Position numbers and translations under genes: made by a program. Source: Pseudanabaena minima (GTDB lineage Bacteria; Cyanobacteriota; Cyanobacteriia; Pseudanabaenales; Pseudanabaenaceae). From it: a stretch of DNA of 64,000 nucleotides. The first letter of the stretch is position 1. Every line of letters begins with the position of its first letter. The stretch is taken from assembly GCF_051131155.1 (NCBI RefSeq), contig NZ_CP159508.1:1612001-1676000 (forward strand). The letters run 5' to 3'. Below are positions 58,659 through 64,000 of the stretch, in pieces. The notes under the pieces were generated by a model. The model saw only the letters and a program-made list of their open reading frames with translations, had not been told where the DNA came from and searched no databases.

Positions 58659-58774
58659 TAAACGTGAGTTCGATATAGCCATTTACGTCGTGCGAAGCAC
58701 GACATAAATGGCGGAAAATGGTAAGAATCGCTAGCGATTCTTACCATTTTCCGCTTTCGTCGAATTGACGTTAA
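58659..58774. repeat. R5 inverted-repeat element, copy D
   Basis: 116 bp, ends TAAACGTGAGTTCGA and TCGAATTGACGTTAA, inner stems GTCGTGCGAAGCACGAC-like and GGTAAGAATCGCTAGCGATTC. Ends 32 bp before the MscS gene. Confidence 0.8.
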
Positions 58775-58805
58775 TTACTCTAAGGTTGAGTGCTGATAAA
58801 AACTA

Positions 58806-60296
58806 ATGAATTCGCATCTCCAGCAGGTTTTCAACCTCATAGGTCAGTTTCTCCAAGCTCCCATTTTTAAAATTGGCGATGAACCAATTTCTTTAATCTG
58901 GTTGCTCAAACTAGTTCTATCATTCCTGACAGTGTTGCTGTTCTCAGCAATTTGTAAACGCCTACTCAAAAATCGATTGCTGCCAAAACTTGGTGCAAGC
59001 CAAGGACAGAGAGAGGCGATCGCAACTCTTGGAACCTATGGTATAGGCGCACTGGGATTTGTGATTGTTTTACAAGTAAATGGATTGAATATTGCCCCTC
59101 TAGTCGTGACTTTGGGAGGGTTAGGGATTGGCGTTGGTTTTGGCTTTCAGGAAATCACCAAAAACTTAATCAGTGGATTAACGTTACTGATCGAGGGCAA
59201 GCTGCAAGTGGGCGACTATATCGAATTTGATAATTTATCAGGGCATATCAAGGAAATTGCATTACGTTCCACAGTCATCCGTACTTTTGATGGTGGTGAT
59301 GTCGTAGTTCCGAATAGCAACTTAACAAGTAATCGCGTTCTTAATTGGAGCTACAAAAGCCTCACAGGTAAACTCCATTTACCTGTGAAAGTAGCTTACA
59401 ATAGCGATCCTATTTTAGTAACTGAAACCTTATTGAATTCAGCTTACATGGAAGCATCGGTACTACATGAACCACCGCCAAGAGTTATCTTTAAAGGCTT
59501 TGGGGAAAGTGCTTTAGAGTTTGAATTGTGGGCATGGATCGCCCAAATTGATGAGGGTGTTTTGGTGAGAAGTTCTCTGAATTTCATTATCGAACATAAT
59601 CTTCGTCAAGTGGGCATCAAAATACCTTTGCCGCAAAGAGATCTGTGGTTGCGAAATATCAATGAACTCCAGCAGATCTTCCCTCAATATCAAGACCTTC
59701 AATTATCAAGCAATGGCAAGGGTTCAGACCAATCCATTAATTTGAATCCACAGCCATCGCTTGCGAAAAGTTTACGTCAATCTATTTCCATTCGAGATTC
59801 TCTTCGACAATTACCTCATTTCAATGTTTGCTCAGATATTCATCTCCGCGAACTCATCGAAACAGGTTACCGTAAGTTTTTTGAGGAATCATCAATCATT
59901 TTTAATGAAAATGATGTAGGAACCCATTTCTATTTGATACTATCTGGCTCTATTGAAACTGTAGTAAAAAGACTGAATCACCATATCAAAGTTTACCAAT
60001 CGGGAGATATCCTTGGTGAGGTTGCAATCATGCTCAATTTACCCTATACAAGTACAGCGATCGCTTTAGAGGATACGAGTGTATTTGTGATTAATAAGCA
60101 TAGCTTTGAGCGCTTGTTACGCCTACATCCAGACTTAGCAGAAACCTTTACACAAGAACTAACCAAGGAAAAGAAAATCTACCAAGATATCCGCCAACAA
60201 TTGCAAGATCTTGGGCTTCTGGGTATGACTGAACAGAATAAGCGATTTACTGACTGGGTAAAATCAAGACTGAAAGGCATTTTTGCTAATGAATAG
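58806..60296 (+). CDS. MscS-type mechanosensitive channel with a cyclic-nucleotide-binding domain
   Basis: A 496-residue protein. Three N-terminal hydrophobic segments (LIWLLKLVLSFLTVLLF, IGALGFVIVLQVNGL and VVTLGGLGIGVGFG, the pore helix) precede the MscS beta domain (FQEITKNLISGLTLLIEGKLQVGDYIEF, then VVVPNSNLTSNRVLNWS). Residues ~340-480 are a CNMP/CRP-like domain: SIIFNENDVGTHFYLILSGSI, VYQSGDILGEVAIMLNLPYTSTAIA with the FGE-like GDILGE motif, and INKHSFERLL. The family (bCNG-type) is usually gated by cyclic nucleotides and often insensitive to tension. Start is the ATG 58806; no good SD. Confidence 0.9.
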   Translation: MNSHLQQVFNLIGQFLQAPIFKIGDEPISLIWLLKLVLSFLTVLLFSAICKRLLKNRLLPKLGASQGQREAIATLGTYGIGALGFVIVLQVNGLNIAPLVVTLGGLGIGVGFGFQEITKNLISGLTLLIEGKLQVGDYIEFDNLSGHIKEIALRSTVIRTFDGGDVVVPNSNLTSNRVLNWSYKSLTGKLHLPVKVAYNSDPILVTETLLNSAYMEASVLHEPPPRVIFKGFGESALEFELWAWIAQIDEGVLVRSSLNFIIEHNLRQVGIKIPLPQRDLWLRNINELQQIFPQYQDLQLSSNGKGSDQSINLNPQPSLAKSLRQSISIRDSLRQLPHFNVCSDIHLRELIETGYRKFFEESSIIFNENDVGTHFYLILSGSIETVVKRLNHHIKVYQSGDILGEVAIMLNLPYTSTAIALEDTSVFVINKHSFERLLRLHPDLAETFTQELTKEKKIYQDIRQQLQDLGLLGMTEQNKRFTDWVKSRLKGIFANE

Positions 60297-60339
60297 CCCA
60301 GAATGATAAATATAGTTGTCGTCAGTCTTGTTAGAACAC

Positions 60340-60391
60340 AAACCCAGAAGACGAGTTGCGGCGCTTCGCGCCGCAACTCGTCTTCTGGGTT
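60340..60391. terminator. Terminator after the MscS gene
   Basis: AAACCCAGAAGACGAGTTGC...GC, perfect 24-base arms, centre GGCGCTTCGCGCC. Shares CCAGAAGACGAGT with the hairpin at 46111. Confidence 0.75.
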
Positions 60392-60422
60392 TTGATCCTA
60401 TTACAAATGGCGACAGCTATAA

Positions 60423-60463
60423 GACCAAAACACAAAATGGCTAAGCCATTTTGTGTTTTGGTA
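60423..60463 (-). repeat. R2-type hairpin, terminal half
   Basis: GACCAAAACACAAAATGGC-taa-GCCATTTTGTGTTTTGGT. It ends one base before the stop of the minus-strand regulator, so it can act as its terminator. Confidence 0.6.
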
Positions 60464-61312
60464 CTATTTGCTCCAATTTTGTTCGGTTTCCTCATCTGCT
60501 GGAAATAGACATTCAACTCTGATCTCCTGAAGAGTAATATCATAGGGAGTGCCTAGGGTGGCGATCGTCGAGAAAAATCGTAAATTCAGATCATTGTGCT
60601 TAAAGTGTGTTGTGAGAATTAAATCATTGTGAGTGGATCGGCTCGAAGTATTCCAAAGCTCAAAAGCCTCTGGGTAACTCATGAGTTCGTCAAACAATAA
60701 TGCGGACTGTTCACTCTCAATCGATGAATTTGCTTCACCATACACTCGTTGAAGTAAATGTCCAGCAACTTCTTCCCAATTAGCAACAAATGGACGTAGC
60801 CCCTGTGGATCGAAAGTGACTCTCATCAAATTAATTTTCCCGTCAATGTAGAAGAGCTTTTGTATCTTTTCGGGATCGATGAAAGTGTTGAGCAGTCGGG
60901 TTGCACCTTGATTGGCTAGGAGTAAATTCCAATAGCGATCAATCACGATCGCAGGATAAGGCTCTTGCTGACGTAACATAAAGGAGATCGCCTTACTAAT
61001 CGATGTCATTTCAGGAGCCGACAAATCTGTTTCCGCATGAATAGGAGCAAATCCAGCCGCACTCAACATCAGATTTTGGTGTCTGAGCGGAACTTCTAAA
61101 ACAGTTGCCAATTGTAAGATCATCTCTTGGCTAGGTTTTGCCCGACCTGATTCTAGAAAGCTGATGTGACGTTGGGAGACTTGGCTAGTAAGGGCGAGAT
61201 CAAGCTGACTAAGACTACGGCGATCGCGCCATTGTTTAAGCATAATTCCAAAGGTAGTTGGTTTATGGCTACTGCTACCAGCCGAAGTATGGTCGATCAT
61301 CCGATGCTGCAT
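60464..61312 (-). CDS. XRE-family regulator with MmyB-like ligand domain
   Basis: A 282-residue transcription regulator. The N-terminal helix-turn-helix (about 24-78) reads LKQWRDRRSLSQLDLALTSQVSQRHISFLESGRAKPS in two parts; the MmyB-like sensor (about 100-270) has PYPAIVIDRYWNLLLANQGATRLL and NLMRVTFDPQGLRPFVANWEEVAGHLLQRVY. The MmyB fold binds small molecules, possibly fatty acids. Start at codon 1 or 5 (both ATG). It is divergently oriented to nothing clear; the gene upstream is a small fragment and an HxlR regulator on the same strand. Confidence 0.9.
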   Translation of the reverse strand: MQHRMIDHTSAGSSSHKPTTFGIMLKQWRDRRSLSQLDLALTSQVSQRHISFLESGRAKPSQEMILQLATVLEVPLRHQNLMLSAAGFAPIHAETDLSAPEMTSISKAISFMLRQQEPYPAIVIDRYWNLLLANQGATRLLNTFIDPEKIQKLFYIDGKINLMRVTFDPQGLRPFVANWEEVAGHLLQRVYGEANSSIESEQSALLFDELMSYPEAFELWNTSSRSTHNDLILTTHFKHNDLNLRFFSTIATLGTPYDITLQEIRVECLFPADEETEQNWSK

Positions 61313-61330
61313 GACAAAGCTCCAGAGACA

Positions 61331-61390
61331 ATGACTGAGATTACTTGGGTATTAATGGCTCTAATGATTGGAGGCGTAACTTTGGCTAGA
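61331..61390 (+). pseudogene. Possible TetR-family C-terminal remnant
   Basis: The plus strand reads TEITWVLMALMIGGVTLARTID in the 73-bp gap between two regulators. ALMIGGVxLARxxD is a pattern at the end of TetR/AcrR proteins. No DNA-binding part remains. Could be chance. Confidence 0.3.
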
Positions 61391-61712
61391 ACGATAGATG
61401 TTCTTGCCCGTTTACTTTTCCCCATTCGCACATGAGTTCCATAATCGGTTTTAAGGTCAAGCCATGAGCCGATAGCGAATATTCTACACGCGGCGGCGAT
61501 TCTGCAAAAACTTGTCGTTCGATCAGTCCATCAGCCTCTAATTCTCGCAATTGCGAAGTCAATACTTTTTGACTGATGTCTGGCATCAACTGCATTAGCT
61601 CGCCAAATCTTTTACTACCACCTCTCAGCCACCATAGGATCACCACCTTCCATTTACCTCCAATGCGATCGAGCGTTAACTCTACGGGACAGTTATATTT
61701 CTTGGCAGCCAT
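61386..61712 (-). CDS. HxlR-family transcriptional regulator
   Basis: A 108-residue winged-helix protein. KYNCPVELTLDRIGGKWKVVILWWL has the family's conserved Cys and GGKWK; LRGGSKRFGELMQLMPDISQKVLTSQLRELEADGLIERQVF (in two parts) is the HTH and wing. HxlR regulators often respond to electrophiles or oxidants through the N-terminal cysteine. The ATG 61712 is used; a TTG seven codons upstream is less likely. The divergent VOC/SMP-30 genes may be its targets. Confidence 0.9.
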   Translation of the reverse strand: MAAKKYNCPVELTLDRIGGKWKVVILWWLRGGSKRFGELMQLMPDISQKVLTSQLRELEADGLIERQVFAESPPRVEYSLSAHGLTLKPIMELMCEWGKVNGQEHLSF

Positions 61713-61880
61713 AACTTTCAGGTATAAACTCAAAAATAATCGTAATAGTATCTATTTGGTAACTAATAACCTTTGATGTTATTGCTTATTAAGAATAATG
61801 TATATCCCAATTATTGAAAAAATAATGATTAAAAAGTAACCAATCTTATATGCGCAATCGCTGAATTTGGAGCAGGTGTT

Positions 61881-61982
61881 AAGTAGCTAGGCATAAGTAA
61901 ACTAAAAACCAAAAAGGTTGTTCCGCCAGCTACGCGGGCGGAACAACCTCTGGTTTTAGATTTTAATTAAGCACAGCTACTT
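61881..61982. repeat. R7 inverted-repeat element, copy 2
   Basis: 102 bp, same length and ends as copy 1 (AAGTAGCT ... AGCTACTT), inner hairpin GGTTGTTCCGCC-AGCTACGC-GGCGGAACAACC. In the 349-bp divergent gap 61713-62061; the remainder is AT-rich, probably promoters. Confidence 0.75.
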
Positions 61983-62061
61983 AGCATGGACTTATCCAGA
62001 GCTTTTGCGAAGAACGGCTACTGATTTTGAAACTAATTAGCCTACAGAATGGGACAGACCA

Positions 62062-62451
62062 ATGAAATTTGGATATACGATCATTTATGTTTCCGATGTG
62101 TCTAATTCGATCGCTTTTTTTGAAAATGCCTTCGGACTTCGCAAGAAGTTTGTAGATGATTCGGGAACCTATGGCGAACTCGATACTGGCGAAACGATAT
62201 TATCTTTTGCCGCCCATTCATTGGGAGAAGCCAATCTTCCTCATGGTTATGTTGCCGCAGATTCCTCAGAAATGCCTTTAGGCATGGAAATTGCCTTGAT
62301 AACCGATGAAATTGAAACTGCCCACAAAAAAGCGGTTGCTGCTGGAGCGATCGAAATAGCAGCCCCTAAAGCCAAACCTTGGGGACAGATTGTTTCCTAT
62401 GTCCGATGTCCCGATGGAACTCTTGTCGAACTATGTACTCCTATCACTTAA
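62062..62451 (+). CDS. VOC (glyoxalase/bleomycin-resistance) superfamily protein
   Basis: A 129-residue single-module pair of beta-alpha-beta-beta-beta units: KFGYTIIYVSDVSNSIAFFENAFGLRKKF and PLGMEIALITDEIETAHKKAVAAGA, ending CPDGTLVELCTPI with a typical metal-ligand Glu. Function within VOC is not determined (dioxygenase, isomerase or resistance protein). Next to a SMP-30-like lactonase 12 bp downstream, so probably one operon. SD-like AGAATGGGACAGA region precedes ATG 62062. Confidence 0.88.
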   Translation: MKFGYTIIYVSDVSNSIAFFENAFGLRKKFVDDSGTYGELDTGETILSFAAHSLGEANLPHGYVAADSSEMPLGMEIALITDEIETAHKKAVAAGAIEIAAPKAKPWGQIVSYVRCPDGTLVELCTPIT

Positions 62452-62463
62452 AGGTAAAAAATC

Positions 62464-63351
62464 ATGATAGAAACGCTAACCGACCTAGTCCCCGCCCAAG
62501 AGATCGCCGAATTTCCCGTTAATACATTTCTAGAGAGCATTGTTGTCGATGCAGATAATACTTTATTTATCACTAGTCATTATGAAGGCAAGGTCTTTCG
62601 CATTAGTGCTGATGGAGCGATCTCAACCCACGCAGCGATCGCTGGCAAAGCGACAGGCTTAGCATTGACACCAAATGGAGAAATACTGCTGTCAGGTTGG
62701 GATGAAAAGGAAACTTCTGTAGTATGGCTTATTGCTGGCGATGGAACGGTTGAGCTTTTGACGGAATTGCCCGAAGCCATATTTTTGAATGGATTGACTG
62801 CATTAGACGGGGATAATTACTTAATTGCCGATTCCTATCGCGGTGCAATCTGGAAATTGAACGTGCCAACGAAAACAGCTACTATCTGGCTAGAACACCC
62901 CGATCTTGCACGTACTTCTCCCGAAGAAGGCACTCCTGCCGTCAATGGTTTAAAAATTTACGACAATTTTCTCTATGCCTCTAATACACAAAAACAGCAG
63001 ATTGTGAAGATTCCCATTCTTGCCGATCGCTTGGCAGGAGAACCAAAGATATTCCTCACTGGAGTTAATATCGACGACTTTGCCTTTGATATCGAAGGGA
63101 ATCTCTACGGTACAACTCACATTTTTAATAGTGTGGTGAAGATTGCTCCAGATGGGATTGTCACTACTATTGCTCAACTAGAGCAGGGCATGGCAGGCAG
63201 CACGGCTTTAGCTTTCGGGACATCTGAAAGCGATCGCACCAGCATCCATGTCACGACCAACGGCGGCATGTCTTTCCCTCCTGCTACAGGGATTGAATCG
63301 GGAAAGGTGGTAAGACTTGAAGTTGGCATTGCTGGACTGCCATTGGTTTAA
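62464..63351 (+). CDS. SMP-30/gluconolactonase-type beta-propeller protein
   Basis: A 295-residue protein built of six-bladed propeller strands: FLESIVVDADNTLFITSHYEGKVFRIS, ALTPNGEILLSGWD, LNGLTALDGDNYLIADSYRGAIWKL and FAFDIEGNLYGTTHIFNSVVKIAPDG. Related proteins are gluconolactonases or other hydrolases using Ca2+ or Zn2+. No signal peptide is apparent. Co-transcribed with the VOC gene. Substrate unknown. Confidence 0.82.
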   Translation: MIETLTDLVPAQEIAEFPVNTFLESIVVDADNTLFITSHYEGKVFRISADGAISTHAAIAGKATGLALTPNGEILLSGWDEKETSVVWLIAGDGTVELLTELPEAIFLNGLTALDGDNYLIADSYRGAIWKLNVPTKTATIWLEHPDLARTSPEEGTPAVNGLKIYDNFLYASNTQKQQIVKIPILADRLAGEPKIFLTGVNIDDFAFDIEGNLYGTTHIFNSVVKIAPDGIVTTIAQLEQGMAGSTALAFGTSESDRTSIHVTTNGGMSFPPATGIESGKVVRLEVGIAGLPLV

Positions 63352-63357
63352 ATCTTG

Positions 63358-63405
63358 TTATGCAAAACCCGCCCCTACTTCAGAAACTTCCACATAACGT
63401 CAGTG
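63358..63405. repeat. R1 element, remnant
   Basis: GCCCCTAC followed by CTTCCACATAACGTCAGT, matching the right end of R1 (TTCCACGTAACATCAG). The left part is missing. Confidence 0.55.
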
Positions 63406-63414
63406 ACGAAACAA

Positions 63415-63987
63415 ATGAATCAAAGCGATCGCATGGAATCGGATGATGCCCCCGTAACTGTTGATGTCGCTCTCAATGTTAAGCCCTCTTGCGAGCAAGA
63501 ATTTGAGAGCATCTTAACAGAAATGATTTCTGCTGCTGAAATGTTTGAGGGTCATCTGGGAGTAAATATCTTTCGTCCAGATGATACGTCAAATCTTCAG
63601 TATCGGATTGTATTCAAATTTGATCGCCTTAGTAATTATCGGCTATGGGAAAGTTCGGAAATCCGCAAAGGCTATCTCGAAAAGCTCAATCGATTGCTTG
63701 TAGATGAAAGTAAGCTTCAGGTTCTCACTGGGTTGGAAACTTGGTTTACTCTGTCCACCAATAAAGCAATATTACCGCCGCCGCGCTATAAGATGTTCCT
63801 TCTCACTTGGGGAGTTATCTTTGTCTTAATTAATTTCATGAATAGATTGGTAATCCCCAACCTCTCTTTTTTGCCATTGCCCCTAGTGACTTTGCTGGTT
63901 TCAGGGCTGATGGTGTTTGCGATGACTTACATTATCATGCCAAGAGTTACTAAACTTTTTGCTAAATGGCTCTATCCAAAAGCTTAG
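63415..63987 (+). CDS. Antibiotic-biosynthesis-monooxygenase-domain membrane protein
   Basis: A ~190-residue protein. Residues ~10-110 form an ABM-type (quinol monooxygenase-like ferredoxin fold) domain: VTVDVALNVKPSCEQEFESILTEMISAAEMFEGHLGVNIF and YRIVFKFDRLSNYRLWESSEIR. Two transmembrane helices follow (MFLLTWGVIFVLINFMN; LPLPLVTLLVSGLMVFAMTYII). This ABM plus 2-TM architecture is known in many bacteria and its role is unclear. ATG 63415 is used; the upstream TTG/ATG frame runs through R1 remnant. Confidence 0.85.
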   Translation: MNQSDRMESDDAPVTVDVALNVKPSCEQEFESILTEMISAAEMFEGHLGVNIFRPDDTSNLQYRIVFKFDRLSNYRLWESSEIRKGYLEKLNRLLVDESKLQVLTGLETWFTLSTNKAILPPPRYKMFLLTWGVIFVLINFMNRLVIPNLSFLPLPLVTLLVSGLMVFAMTYIIMPRVTKLFAKWLYPKA

Positions 63988-64000
63988 TAACAAATTCGAT

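Noticed and set aside
61166..61435. 89-residue plus-strand frame across two regulator genes as a real gene
   Set aside because: Its first two-thirds are antisense to the XRE regulator and its end overlaps the HxlR gene; only the middle resembles a TetR remnant.
1..64000. GCGATCGC octamers as a specific regulatory signal
   Set aside because: They are spread over coding and non-coding DNA on both strands as HIP1 is in many cyanobacteria, so they mark the genome rather than a local element.

Overview
The window looks like chromosomal DNA from a filamentous or unicellular cyanobacterium, most likely of the Pseudanabaena type. The basis is the very high density of the HIP1 octamer GCGATCGC on both strands, a phototaxis/twitching (Pix/Pil) receptor operon, a ResB-type cytochrome c maturation gene, cyanobacterial-style NACHT proteins, and an SLH-plus-beta-barrel porin. 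The genus is inferred; no rRNA or other strong taxonomic marker is present.

Layout. 1-5.8 kb: the end of an unknown gene, a pentapeptide-repeat protein, an ArsB/NhaD-type permease, and a large two-RCK ion-channel-like protein. 5.9-7.5 kb: a compact minus-strand stack of toxin-antitoxin-type genes (VapBC, a HicB-like protein and two overlapping MNT nucleotidyltransferases). 7.6-16.7 kb: an island with two HTH-NACHT STAND ATPases, a DUF4258-like gene paired with a phospholipase D-like gene, and the housekeeping gltX between them. 16.8-27.8 kb: an alpha/beta hydrolase, then a taxis operon (two PATAN-REC regulators, a CheY, a CheW and a 2001-residue MCP with a huge acidic tail) with no CheA. 28-38.4 kb: ordinary metabolic genes (PstS-like protein, ccs1/resB, pgm, mobA, a hydrolase, livF). 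38.7-40.5 kb: a second VapBC pair whose toxin gene is split by an IS630-type element; the target site can be reconstructed exactly. 40.5-46 kb: a pseudokinase-FGE protein, tRNA-His, a rare fusion of a periplasmic amino-acid-binding domain with a pentameric ligand-gated ion channel, and apt. 46.3-58.3 kb: a urate-to-allantoate pathway (hpxO, uraD, puuE, uraH) with a ring-opening cyanuric acid/barbiturate-type amidohydrolase, an allophanate-hydrolase-related gene and a porin, interrupted by a cobS pseudogene and an eCIS-associated DUF4157 protein with a small partner. 58.8-64 kb: an MscS-cyclic-nucleotide-binding channel, XRE/MmyB and HxlR regulators, and small oxidative-metabolism-type genes.

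How the genes work together. HpxO, UraH, UraD and PuuE would take urate through 5-hydroxyisourate, OHCU and allantoin to allantoate. Purine nitrogen scavenging is supported further by a shared 13-bp operator-like motif (GTATAC-W-GTATNC) seen just upstream of hpxO, uraH and the porin. The two PATAN regulators, CheY, CheW and MCP form a receptor module that needs a CheA encoded elsewhere.

Intergenic DNA is unusual. At least seven families of short inverted-repeat elements (labelled R1-R10 here, some single copy) occupy nearly every gap. Many genes end in long, almost perfect palindromes whose arms differ but whose centre is repeatedly GCGCTTYGCGC or GCGAAGCGC; several run through the stop codon of the gene they terminate. 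Coordinates of repeats were read by eye and may be off by a few bases. All functional calls rest on motif recognition in the sequence; no database search was possible.
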